Shown here: one piece after another, positions 49,772-58,359 of the stretch
How the letters are laid out: each line of letters starts with the position of its first letter
How positions within the stretch are numbered: position 1 is the stretch's first letter
Assembly: GCA_000507305.1 (NCBI GenBank)
Contig: DF239323.1
Span: 62,001-126,000 of the forward strand
Length of the DNA: 64,000 nt
Direction: 5' to 3'
DNA from: Breviolum minutum Mf 1.05b.01
Lineage: Eukaryota > Sar > Dinophyceae > Suessiales > Symbiodiniaceae
The notes under the pieces: model-generated
Database searches by the model: none
What the model was told of the DNA's origin: nothing
The model's input: the letters and a program-made list of their open reading frames with translations, nothing else
Made by a program: the position numbers and the translations under genes

Positions 49772-49819
49772 GCGCCACGTTTCAAACGGCGAGCGCAAGT
49801 CGGTGGGTGGAAGAAAGCC
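49772..49819 (+). CDS. candidate short exon
   Basis: Acceptor GAGACCTGGTTTCAG, 16 codons APRFKRRAQVGGWKKA, donor-like AGCC|GTATCA. Confidence 0.2.
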
Positions 49820-49847
49820 GTATCAAAAATGGCAAAAATGGGCACCA

Positions 49848-49932
49848 ACCCAATAGAAGGGGTTTATATACCCAATACAAGGATTTCCTACTAAAGGTGG
49901 GATGAGTTTATCCCCAATATGAGGAGTTTAGG
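49848..49932. repeat. family L repeat
   Basis: CCAACCCAATAGAAGGGGTT...GATGAGTTTATCCCC; joined directly to the next B copy, as at 10912. Confidence 0.5.
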
Positions 49933-50043
49933 CTATAGGTGGTGGTTTCAAAGGTTTTTTATTTTCACCCCGATCCCTAGGGAAATGATCCAATTTGACT
50001 TTCGCATATTTTTCAGATGGGTTGGTGAAAAACCACCAACTAG
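49932..50043. mobile_element. family B MITE
   Basis: CTATAGGTGGTGGTTTCAAA to GTGAAAAACCACCAACTAG. Confidence 0.7.
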
Positions 50044-50059
50044 ATTAAATTATTATATG

Positions 50060-50175
50060 TAGGGTTACAACTCCACTTATTGGGGGTGAAATAAGGCCAG
50101 ATACCCATTTATTTTCGACCATCTATAGGGGTTGAGAGTCCATTTATAACGAGAAGGGGCCCATTTTCCATGTAA
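50060..50175. mobile_element. family H element, decayed
   Basis: GGGTTACAACTCCACTTATTG; CATTTATAACGAGAAGGGGCCC. Confidence 0.35.
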
Positions 50176-50275
50176 CTATTGGTTACAGTACCTACATGAA
50201 TGACTTCAATATTTATGGTAAAAGGTAGGTCAATTTATAGCCAGTTTTACATGGGAATTTTATGGGAAACAAAAG
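50176..50275. mobile_element. family A MITE, decayed
   Basis: ACCTACATGAATGACTTCAA, TTTATGGTAAAAGGTAGGTCAA. Confidence 0.35.
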
Positions 50276-50299
50276 ATAACCAAAATTCACTAGTGCAAA

Positions 50300-50458
50300 T
50301 AAGCTGAAGCATCGCAGCATCAACCATATCTTGATGTTCGCCACATCACGTTGTGCCGTTGTGCCACGGCACAGGTTGAGATGCCGACACTTTGGGAGTC
50401 AGCATTGGTCAGCAGTCCTCAGGGAGATGGGCAGATGGTAGAGCTGCAAAACTGGTGA
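50300..50458 (+). CDS. candidate terminal coding segment
   Basis: Frame AEASQHQPYLDVRHITLCRC ATAQVEMPTLWESALVSSPQ GDGQMVELQNW to TGA 50456. CCACGGCACAG at 50374 is a possible internal acceptor. Confidence 0.28.
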
Positions 50459-50459
50459 A

Positions 50460-50735
50460 CATTTGGAGGATCATCCCAGTGGATGTATAAGGATCGTTAG
50501 TTCACCCCCCATCTATAATTCATGAAGTTCAAGTTGAAGCCCTAGACATCCCGGTGGTTGGGGGTATGATTTTTGGGGCCCTAGACATCACGGGCCGAAG
50601 TGTGGGATATGTGGGCGTGTTGCCCCCACCAAGTACTTGGAAGATCAACCCACTTAGAAAGTGGTTAGGGATCAGAGGAGTGCAAACCATTTATAACTAG
50701 ACTAATCCCACTTAGGGATACTTAGGGGACTTGCT
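50460..50735. mobile_element. family F fragments
   Basis: ATTTGGAGGATCATCCCAGTGGATG at 50461 and GTACTTGGAAGATCAACCCA at 50631; neither is complete. Confidence 0.4.
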
Positions 50736-50872
50736 AGTTTTCTATATTTTCCTTGACTTTCCTTTAAACTTGAAACACCTTTAAAGGAGCTCTCGGCAAA
50801 GTGAAGGATCTGTGGGTGCTGATCTAACTGCCGACCTGTTTCAATGATCACTAGCATTGTTATGGAAAAACT

Positions 50873-50977
50873 TACCCTCCCTGAAACTAACATAGCCCCT
50901 GAAAATAGGCCTCCCCAACAGGAGAATTGTATTCCAACCATCCATTTGTAGGGGCTATGTTAGTTTCAGGGAGTGTA
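50873..50977. mobile_element. family C MITE, near-perfect hairpin
   Basis: TACCCTCCCTGAAACTAACA opposite TGTTAGTTTCAGGGAGTGTA; inner ATAGCCCCTGAAAA/TAGGGGCTAT. Confidence 0.85.
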
Positions 50978-51076
50978 CTAAACCCTGGAAGTCCAGTCGA
51001 CCAAAGAATTCGTGGCTGGTCTTTAGGACGATTCTTTGGGTTCTTTAGGATTCCATCCTTTCCTACCACGGGACAT

Positions 51077-51190
51077 ACTGTTGATGGTTCAGAAATCCCA
51101 AACAACCACCTGGGATGTATAAAATCCCTGTAAATAATGGGATAAACCTACCGTTCCCTCAACTGGTGCAGGATTTCTTCCATCAACAGT
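51077..51190. mobile_element. family D MITE
   Basis: TA-CTGTTGATGGTTCAGAAA to CTTCCATCAACAG-TA; the reference copy for this family. Confidence 0.8.
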
Positions 51191-51206
51191 AGGTTTGGTT
51201 GTCTTT

Positions 51207-51242
51207 GAACTTCCTGGGACCATGGGATGATCCTCCAAGTAG
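51207..51242. mobile_element. family F right end
   Basis: GGGATGATCCTCCAAGTAGG. Confidence 0.45.
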
Positions 51243-51271
51243 GTCCACCTGAGACCTTCATTGCCTCATCC

Positions 51272-51363
51272 AGGTGCTACGGTCGCATTTTGGCCGTTGA
51301 GTCCTCCCGCAAGGTTTTGTGGGGAACTGTTCCGGGAAGTTGTGCCAAAAGGGGTATCTTTTA
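51272..51363 (+). CDS. candidate exon
   Basis: Acceptor CATTGCCTCATCCAG, one base, then CYGRILAVESSRK with a possible donor at AAG|GTTTTG; the frame continues to a TAG at about 51361. GC-rich. Confidence 0.25.
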
Positions 51364-51423
51364 GCTGATTTCAAGAGCCTTTGACTTACCTGGAATTTTC
51401 CAACGAACCCTACCTATAGTTGA

Positions 51424-51594
51424 AGTGTGGGAAGGAATGAAGCATCACCAGACATCGCAGTGCAGTACCATGTTTCACTGACAAGCATCACAATGTCAAT
51501 GATTCAAGTGTGCGAAGAGATTCAGGAACCATCAAAAGAAATCAGAGAAGTATCATTGCAGACTTGTCCCATTCTTTTTCATCTTCAAAAATAA
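51424..51594 (+). CDS. candidate coding segment
   Basis: 56 codons, SVGRNEASPDIAVQYHVSLT SITMSMIQVCEEIQEPSKEI, to TAA 51592. A GTATCA donor at 51550 is possible. Close upstream of the good exon at 51678. Confidence 0.27.
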   Translation, partial: SVGRNEASPDIAVQYHVSLTSITMSMIQVCEEIQEPSKEIREVSLQTCPILFHLQK

Positions 51595-51677
51595 TAGCCA
51601 GATGATATCGAGAGAAAAGACATGTGATATATCGAGAATCATCTAGAATCTCTTCAAAGTGACCCTTGTTTTTTCAG

Positions 51678-51835
51678 CCACGTTGGAACCCACCCTTCTC
51701 CCGGCCGTTGAACCAGAACTCGTCAAACGAATCGCTTTTTCAATTTCCACGGCACCTTGGGAGGATGAGGATTCATCGCTACACACGGGTGTTCGTGTTC
51801 GCTGGGAGAATGAAACGGAGGACGTGCATCACATG
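51678..51835 (+). CDS. internal exon of an unidentified gene
   Basis: Best single exon model of the window. Acceptor GACCCTTGTTTTTTCAG ends at 51677 and donor ATG|GTGAGG starts at 51836, both canonical. The 158-nt frame reads TLEPTLLPAVEPELVKRIAF SISTAPWEDEDSSLHTGVRV RWENETEDVHHM: acidic, no Cys, no recognisable motif. A second frame is open as well. Confidence 0.5.
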
Positions 51836-52128
51836 GTGAGGGCGCCTAGTGATTGAATCCCTAAGGCCCTAAGAATCCCTTACCTATAGAGGATTACACC
51901 CCAAAAAAAAAATGCACCGTAGTGAAAGTAGATGGGCGTTTGCCACTCCCAAAAAGTGTTTTTGTTCGTACAGGGCCGTGATAAACAAAGACATACATGG
52001 GAGTGGCGATAGTGACAATCGCCATCATCCTTTGGTATAACATTTTGAAGGCAAAGAGACCCAAAACTTGAGACAACTATAGATATCACCTTGGATTTGT
52101 TGAAGTTTATTATTTTTATTTTTTGTTA

Positions 52129-52207
52129 CCATGGTAAATCACCATTAAACCACCATTTGGGGAATATGTTCTTTACTTTTTTCCAACCACCAAAACTGTC
52201 GTAAATC
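52129..52207. repeat. family Q repeat
   Basis: CCATGGTAAATCACCATTAAA...CACCAAAACTGTCG. Confidence 0.45.
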
Positions 52208-52211
52208 TCAG

Positions 52212-52268
52212 TCACTCTCCGATCAACTCCGATCTTCCGGGGTCCCCGTTGATGATCAGACGTCAGAG
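52212..52268 (+). CDS. candidate short exon
   Basis: Acceptor GTCGTAAATCTCAG, 19 codons SLSDQLRSSGVPVDDQTSE, donor GAG|GTGGAA; phase 0 at both ends. The frame stays open beyond the donor to the A element at 52332. Confidence 0.3.
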
Positions 52269-52331
52269 GTGGAAAAAGTGAACAAAAAACATCGATGGCC
52301 ACGACACCCAAGGAAATCACTTCAACTATGG

Positions 52332-52423
52332 CCCATAGGATCCATGTATGATATATTTACCTACATGAATGGTTGATGTTTATGGTAAATGTAGGTAAAT
52401 ATACCATACATGGATCCTATGGG
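52332..52423. mobile_element. family A MITE, near-perfect hairpin
   Basis: CCCATAGGATCCATGTATGA opposite CCATACATGGATCCTATGGG; direct CTATGG on both flanks. Youngest-looking copy. Confidence 0.85.
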
Positions 52424-52707
52424 CTATGGTCCAGTGATGTCAAGTAAGTATATAAACATGTAAGCATGATTCACTATATGGTGATGCTGATGCTTGTTTA
52501 CTTGGAAAATATCTTGTTTTTGTTTTAAAATAATTAAATACATGTAATTTGTATATTATATATTTCACATATTTTGCAAATCCCACACATCTGTAAACAT
52601 AGAAACTCCATATGGGGCCGTCACTAAAAATCACCCCCAAAAACGGCATGAGGTGGACCTCCTTTCCTTTGAAGAGGCACCGGGGAGGGACATGAAGTTT
52701 TTGTTGT

Positions 52708-52825
52708 TACCCTCCCTGAAACTAACATGATTCGCCTCAGAAAATAGATGTTTGGGAGACTTTCCCCTTTCTTTTTTTCGGTTGGAGGCCTATTTTCAGG
52801 GGTTATGTTAGTTAGTTTTAGGGTT
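52708..52825. mobile_element. family C MITE
   Basis: TACCCTCCCTGAAACTAACA opposite TATGTTAGTTAGTTTTAGGG. Confidence 0.65.
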
Positions 52826-52943
52826 TTCTTGCCAAACAGAAACAAAAGATGTGTTGGGCCTGGAAGATCTATCCTCACAAATCCTCTGTATGGAATATCA
52901 TCCTACCAAAATACATCCTGGCGGTTTTATGTCCCTGGCTGCT
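52826..52943 (+). CDS. candidate exon before element R
   Basis: Frame FLPNRNKRCVGPGRSILTNP LYGISSYQNTSWRFYVPGC ends one base into a codon at the GT of R (52944). In phase with 53016 onward. Confidence 0.35.
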
Positions 52944-53021
52944 GTTAAGATTTCTAGGTTGGGCCCTCTTGGATTCAACAAAAATTGATGGGTGAATATT
53001 TGACAATCTTAACAGCAGCCC
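52936..53021. mobile_element. family R inverted repeat, possible intron
   Basis: CTGGCTGCTGTTAAGAT opposite ATCTTAACAGCAGCCCAG. 52944-53015 reads GTTAAG...TTAACAG, a 72-nt GT-AG unit. Confidence 0.6.
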
Positions 53022-53140
53022 AGTTCAGGGCCATTTTTCCTCTCTCTCAAAAGCGATTTTTGGGGAAACTTTTGGGGGTGAAGGCTGACGGTAGCCCGGT
53101 AGCCTTGATGAAGTTGAAGGATGTTCCGCTACCTCTATAG
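53016..53140 (+). CDS. candidate terminal exon after element R
   Basis: Two bases, then AQFRAIFPLSQKRFLGKLLG VKADGSPVALMKLKDVPLPL to TAG 53138. Continues the frame of 52826-52943 when R is removed. Gene-like residue order, no family recognised. Confidence 0.38.
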
Positions 53141-53363
53141 TGATGTTACCGGAGGGGGTCATGAAATGCTACCTGTTTTTGGGGGAAATCAAATGAATCA
53201 TGGGAAAATGTATGGTAAATTGGCAGGATTTCCCCGAAAATCATCGTGAATGCATGAAGTTTGGGCCCCGGTGTCATTTTTCATAATCCCTGATATATGA
53301 TCCCTCCAGCCGATGCATGTAACTGAGGATTCTTCAACTCAACTGAGCAATGAAAAAAGGGCC

Positions 53364-53470
53364 CCTGGTTGGTTGGATTATATAGGGGATTATACTACCC
53401 AGTTATATAGGGATTATAATAAACCATTATAGGGATCCCTATCAATCAACCAGTATAATGGAAAGTAACA
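53364..53470. repeat. family I repeat, full copy
   Basis: CCCCTGGTTGGTTGGATTAT to AATCAACCAGTATAATGGAA; ATTATAGGGAT units inside. Confidence 0.55.
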
Positions 53471-53582
53471 AGGGTTCGTCGCTCAACTGTTCAAACCCCC
53501 GCCCCCCCTGTCCCCCTTGTTGTACGGCCCTGCCGGTTTTTAAACAAAACGCTCCATGCAACCAACCAAAAGAATCCACTTC

Positions 53583-53846
53583 GACTGGAGGATGGGGATC
53601 CTCCCAGTAAGTGGTTCTCGTTAAAGGGGGGCCTACACCCCTGAAGATGAACGGCTGGAACATAATTCCATGGAGGTGGATGGTTCAGATCATGTTCCTT
53701 TCTAAATGGGTGATTTGTAGGTGAACCAACCGTTAATCTTCCAAGGTGTACAAGCGGTGGAAAACTAAACTAACCCTACTTAGGGGACGAAAACGATCAC
53801 CATGCTTATCAACCACTTACGTCCGTCATGGGATGATCCTCCAAGA
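53583..53846. mobile_element. family F MITE split by a family C subfamily element
   Basis: Left GGAGGATGGGGATCCTCCCAG, right GGGATGATCCTCCAAG, insert at 53634-53750. Confidence 0.55.
53634..53750. mobile_element. family C subfamily nested in F
   Basis: TACACCCCTGAAGATGAACGG opposite CCGTTAATCTTCCAAGGTGTA. Confidence 0.6.
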
Positions 53847-54089
53847 AAGCCATCTTAAAATCGAGGTGGAAGTCAAAGCGTCTGATCCAACCCAAGAGTT
53901 GCTGGAAGGCACCAAGCAGGGGGGGTTAGTCGATTAATCCACTGAAGGCTGTGTATCTAAACCTAAGCCTATGTGCAATCGATCCCCCTTCCCATTTACA
54001 GAATGGGTGAGTGCGGGCCCTCTATAAACCGAAGATTTGACAAAAAAGTTTAGGGGTCTCAAAAATTGGGGATGAACGCTAGCATGGTC

Positions 54090-54172
54090 ATAAACCTTTT
54101 AGAAGGAGTTTAAAAGTCCATCACTAAAGGTGGATGAATTTATCCCCAAAATATAAGGAGTTTGCTGGCTCG
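54090..54172. repeat. family L repeat
   Basis: ACTAAAGGTGGATGAATTTATCCCC-type block near 54124-54148. Confidence 0.4.
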
Positions 54173-54272
54173 TCAGGTGCCTAACATGAAAAACGTAGCC
54201 CCTAAGTTTTGCAGGTAGATATGACATGCTCCCGTAAAGTCTTTGAAGTATTCTTCTTAAAAGTTTGAAGCC

Positions 54273-54551
54273 ATGATTCCCTTGAGGGAAAATTTATACA
54301 TTTTATACCGATGGTGTTTCGAGAACTTCGGTGAGGCGATTATCCAGCAAGATGTCTTGCATCGACAGCATCAACCTCTGATAAACGTCAAGTGTTTATT
54401 TCAATCTTTGCAGTGCCTACCTCAAGGAAAGTGAACAAAAATGTTACAACAAATATGGACCACCCCCATTTTGTTCAAGGTTGGCATTGATTGGTTTAAT
54501 CCAAAACGTGAAAGCCCCCGTGGAGGGAGAATGAGACTTACGTTTATGAAG
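54273..54551 (+). CDS. candidate ORF interrupted by one in-frame TGA
   Basis: ATG 54273: MIPLRENLYILYRWCFENFG EAIIQQDVLHRQHQPLINVK CLFQSLQCLPQGK, then TGA at 54432-54434. The same frame continues TKMLQQIWTTPILFKVGIDW FNPKRESPRGGRMRLTFMKS to TAA 54549. Either two short ORFs, a recent stop mutation, or TGA recoding. No homology known to me. Confidence 0.3.
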
Positions 54552-54914
54552 TCCTAATTTTCACCTTAGGGCTTTTGTAGGTTTTGTTGAACAGCCATGA
54601 TTGATCGGTGCTGCTGGGACGTTTTGCGAGAACGTCACAGTAAGGCGATGATGAACAGAGTTCGTTGGTTTCCCAGCATAAAGAGATAGTTCCTCAGAGG
54701 GAGCGGATGAATGATGAACACTTGGTTGTGTTTTTTTAGAGTTTCTGGTTCTGGTAAAAGGTAGTATCCAGCTGGCTGTTTGTATAGAACACCGGTTTCT
54801 GTGTATGAATCATACCAGATTGATCTTGGTTTGCCTCCAAAAGGTTTAGGTACGAAAATGCAGGTAATAAGGCTGTTTGTTTTGGGGATGTGGTTTCCCT
54901 TACACATGAATAAA

Positions 54915-54975
54915 CCTTACATACAGCTTACATATGTCAGGATTCCTCCATTTTAAGTACCTGATTTTTTTGATG
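54915..54975. repeat. family M repeat
   Basis: CAGCTTACATATGTCAGGATTCCTCCATTTTAAGTACC (54924-54961). Confidence 0.4.
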
Positions 54976-55033
54976 ATTGCGGGAGGTTGCAGGTTACCAA
55001 CCACCTTTACAAGCAGCAGAAACATCAATTGAT

Positions 55034-55167
55034 ACTTGGATGTCCCAGGAAGTTAGTAAACAGTTAGCAAGTGGGTTATAACCCCAATATACCCTATTGA
55101 TAAGTAGGTGAAATAACCCATTGATCCTAACCATTGATCCTAACTTCCAACGGGACATCCAAGTACT
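55034..55167. mobile_element. family G MITE
   Basis: TA-CTTGGATGTCCCAGGAAGTT to AACGGGACATCCAAG-TA. Confidence 0.7.
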
Positions 55168-55237
55168 GGTTTTTCATGGTTTCGCCTCACCATCTTTTCG
55201 TGCAGTTTCACTTGAAACCGACGAAACGGACATCTCC

Positions 55238-55364
55238 CAACTTGGATGTCCCAGGAAGTTAGTAAATGCTTAGTAAATGGGTTATAACCTACCTATAAAT
55301 GGGATATATTGGGGTTACAACCCACTTACTAACCATTTACTAACTTCCTGGGACATCCAAACAA
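55238..55364. mobile_element. family G MITE, near-perfect hairpin
   Basis: CTTGGATGTCCCAGGAAGTT opposite AACTTCCTGGGACATCCAA. Confidence 0.8.
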
Positions 55365-55447
55365 GACATCTGGGACAACATTTCTCACCTCACAGGGCTG
55401 GAAGAAGCCAGGAAAGAGGATTTGTCTCTCCGCCTGGTTTAGGTTGC

Positions 55448-55568
55448 CCCATGACAGCATCCATGGGACGGACGATGGTATAATATCCCCTACTAATGAA
55501 AACCAGAAAAAAAAACAACCATTCATGTATAGGTACATATACCACAATCGTCCCATGGATGGTATGGG
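55448..55568. mobile_element. family A MITE
   Basis: CCCATGACAGCATCCATGGGA opposite CGTCCCATGGATGGTATGGG. Confidence 0.7.
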
Positions 55569-55639
55569 TTCTGAATCAAACATCTTGAATCAAACAAATT
55601 TGTGGCGTTCCGCCTCACAGGACTGGGAATCTAAACAGT

Positions 55640-55702
55640 CATCCCAATTGAAAAGGAAAATCTTCAATGACTTTGGGTTCAATCCATGTTGATTCTACAG
55701 GG
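55640..55702. mobile_element. family C subfamily right half
   Basis: TTCAATCCATGTTGATTCTACAGGGTATAAC; no left arm. Confidence 0.35.
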
Positions 55703-55783
55703 TATAACGGAAACTTTACCTTTTAGCCATCCATTTTGGGTGATTTTGTGTTCCAGAATATCCATTGTTGGGGTTCAACATAT

Positions 55784-55912
55784 TACCCTCCCTGAAACTA
55801 ACAGCGATGTCGCCCCCTGAAAATAGCCAAGCCCCGGAAGGGAAAAGGATCATCATCCCAAGCACGTCCAATTTTTTCAGAGGTCGTTGCTGTTTAGTTT
55901 TAGGGGGTCTAT
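55784..55912. mobile_element. family C MITE
   Basis: TACCCTCCCTGAAACTAACA opposite GCTGTTTAGTTTTAGGGGGTC. Confidence 0.65.
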
Positions 55913-55932
55913 GACTTGAGCTGTGACAATGA

Positions 55933-56022
55933 CCCATATCATCCATGCATGGTATATTTACCAGATGTTACCATTAAAAACAACCAAATGTAGGTAAATA
56001 TACCATACATGGATGGTAAGGG
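55933..56022. mobile_element. family A MITE
   Basis: CCCATATCATCCATGCATGG opposite CCATACATGGATGGTAAGGG; TGA on both flanks. Confidence 0.75.
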
Positions 56023-56307
56023 TGATGATTCCTAAGAATCCTAGACATCCAGTCATACCTACTGAGCTTTGCTGTTTTTTGGCCTCTTTGGGGGGGTCCA
56101 AATGACATCGAACCTCAGGAGGTGTGACTGGATGCTTATGGTTAATGGAACAGCCCCCGCATGGATGATTATAACAAGAATCCAATTTGACTGATTCGGC
56201 TACTAGATGCTAATAGTGAAATATGTGAAATTCTGAAGTTACTTTGCCAGAAGCTCAAATTCACGGTTTCAAACCGTCACATGAATCCTGAAATTCCCCT
56301 AAAAACT

Positions 56308-56424
56308 GACTGGTGATGGTTCAGAAATCCTGCCACCATTTTGATATGGTGAAAAATATCCCATGATTTACAAGGGGTTTCATACATGTCAGGTGGTTGG
56401 CCTTGGGATTTCTGAACCTTTAAC
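56308..56424. mobile_element. family D MITE
   Basis: GACTGGTGATGGTTCAGAAA to TTTCTGAACCTTTAACAGC. Confidence 0.6.
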
Positions 56425-56477
56425 AGCAATGAATAAAGTGAGACTCGAACCTGCGAAAATTCTGCGAAAGTTGGTGC

Positions 56478-56620
56478 CCCAAAAATGGGATGGTGAGTTC
56501 ACCTGGCCCCTTCAGTTGTTGTTGGGGGTGACCTCCAAGATTTGGGGGATAAAGTTGGGTCACAAAAATTGATTTTGCATCGCCTAAAACCTGTGACACT
56601 GTGACACCCAACATCTGTCG
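56478..56620. repeat. family N repeat
   Basis: GGTGACCTCCAAGATTTGGGGGATAAAGTTGGGTCAC block (56527-56563). Confidence 0.4.
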
Positions 56621-56909
56621 CAGCAAAAAACCCTAGCAGGTTAGAAGCTGCAGAATCGGAGGCTATGCTGTTCTCCTTGGAGGTCCCAACTGATCTATAT
56701 CAGTTGCAGTGAGTGGGCCCAAAAAAAAAGTACATAGGGGCCAACAAAAACTCCACGTATAGGGGTGAAAACAAAACACAGACAGTTGTCGATTTGTAAG
56801 TCCATCATTCATGGCTTATTAAACTCCATGATTATAGGTGCTAGGGCAGTCCCACCTTATTGGATGAAAATCAGGGCCACTGCATGGTGGTTGGATGTAG
56901 TATCTTGGA

Positions 56910-57062
56910 GGATCATCCCAGGACTTGTAAGTGGTTAATAACCATGGTGATCGTAAGTCCCCTAACTGGGGTTGTTCCCTTTACAAATGGCCGAAATCCA
57001 TGGCTTATAAATGGTGGTGATCCTAACCAGTTACATCCACTGGGATGATCCTCCAAGTAGTA
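56910..57062. mobile_element. family F MITE
   Basis: ATCTTGGAGGATCATCCCAGG to CTGGGATGATCCTCCAAGTAG; complete. Confidence 0.8.
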
Positions 57063-57088
57063 GTTTTGCCCGGTAAAAGCACTGCAAG

Positions 57089-57133
57089 GATATCGAAGAA
57101 GAGCTGGAAGCCTTTCGGTGGCTCAGTGCCGAG
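57089..57133 (+). CDS. candidate short exon
   Basis: Fifteen codons DIEEELEAFRWLSAE between CACTGCAAG and GAG|GTAGAA; phase 0. Confidence 0.2.
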
Positions 57134-57285
57134 GTAGAACTCGGGTGGTTTCGGGCGGCTGGCGGTTGGGGGATGGATCACAAGCAGGAGTCACTGCAGT
57201 TACACAGATTACAAAGCAAGCTAGTATGTTTAAACAAATGAGCAAGGGTATATAAATAAGGACAGTGTATCTTTAACACATTCTA

Positions 57286-57385
57286 CTAGGTGGTGGTTTC
57301 AAACATTTTTTATTTTCACCCCGAAACTTGGGGAAGATTCCCAATTTGACTAATATTTTTCGGATGGGTTGAAACCACCAACCAG
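57286..57385. mobile_element. family B MITE
   Basis: CTAGGTGGTGGTTTCAAACA to GGTTGAAACCACCAACCAG. Flanked by an imperfect 24-bp direct repeat (GTGTATYTTTAACACAT on each side). Confidence 0.8.
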
Positions 57386-57586
57386 GAAAGTGTATTTTTA
57401 ACACATCTTACCAAATTTAATAGCCTTCGAATAACCGATCTGTTTGTTTTGGTGTGCCAATTTCAGCATGTCGTTTGAAAAAAACATTGACTAATATGGC
57501 CCGTAAACATCAACCATTCATCATAGTTCAGACACCGGTTATTATTAGCAAAAACGCATAAACATATGCTATGTTAGTTTATGAGA

Positions 57587-57589
57587 GGT

Positions 57590-57634
<45 letters not shown>
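57587..57634. repeat. (GAT)n microsatellite
   Basis: Sixteen near-perfect ATG/GAT units. Confidence 0.85.
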
Positions 57635-57660
57635 GGTGAGTTGCCCTTGGTATGTTGCAG

Positions 57661-57726
57661 GTGATGCATCAACGAAGAGAGTTGGAGGAATTGGAGGAGG
57701 ACTGTGGATACGGCATGTACTTGTAG
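57661..57726 (+). CDS. candidate terminal exon
   Basis: Acceptor CCCTTGGTATGTTGCAG, then VMHQRRELEELEEDCGYGMY L and TAG at 57724. Highly charged. Confidence 0.27.
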   Translation: MMHQRRELEELEEDCGYGMYL

Positions 57727-57800
57727 CAGGCTAGCAGGGTCGTTCAATGGAACAACTTGAGTCATACTGTTGGATTCCAAAAATATGGTGCAGTTGAAAT

Positions 57801-57896
57801 CTAGGTGGTGGTTTCAGATATTTTTTATTTTCACCCTTATTTGGGGAAGATTCCCATTTTGACTAATATTTTTCAGATGGGTTGAAACCACCAACG
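57801..57896. mobile_element. family B MITE
   Basis: CTAGGTGGTGGTTTCAGATA to GGTTGAAACCACCAACG. Confidence 0.75.
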
Positions 57897-57956
57897 TTGT
57901 AACTAGAAATGCATGGAACATTAGGATATCGGCACTGGCACGATACATCCGCGAAG

Positions 57957-58051
57957 TTTAACAGTTCGCCCTGAAAATGGATGGTTGGAAGACGATCTTC
58001 CTTTTGGGTTTCGGTCACTTTTCAGTGGCGAGCTGTTAAAGTTGGGGGGTG
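57957..58051. mobile_element. family C MITE
   Basis: TTTAACAGTTCGCCCTGAAAA opposite CAGTGGCGAGCTGTTAAAG; its 3' side leads into the pyrimidine tract of the next exon. Confidence 0.5.
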
Positions 58052-58065
58052 TTTTTTTTTTGCAG

Positions 58066-58286
58066 GATATCCGGTTGGCTGGTGTTCTTTCATAAATGGT
58101 ACCATTCCCCACCAAGATGCAATAGTTGAGCTCTTTGGAGACCCAGAAGGAGTGGTGGTTTGGATTTCTGGGATCCCCTTATGGAAGGGATTGGGATTCT
58201 TGACGGGTACCCCGATTCGAATGCCAAACCACCGGGCCCCAAAGCACCAAGCCTTACCATTAGCTAAGAAACCTACAAAAGTTTGA
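58066..58286 (+). CDS. candidate terminal exon, 73 codons
   Basis: Very strong acceptor GTGTTTTTTTTTTGCAG at 58065. Then YPVGWCSFINGTIPHQDAIV ELFGDPEGVVVWISGIPLWK GLGFLTGTPIRMPNHRAPKH QALPLAKKPTKV to TGA 58284. Ordered mix of hydrophobic and Gly/Pro residues, unlike the translated spacer. Family not recognised. Confidence 0.45.
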
Positions 58287-58359
58287 GACTTGATGTCATG
58301 CTTGAGTTGGTAAAGGGGATGAAATGTGGTGTTTTTTGTGTAGGTTTTGGGTGGTGTAG

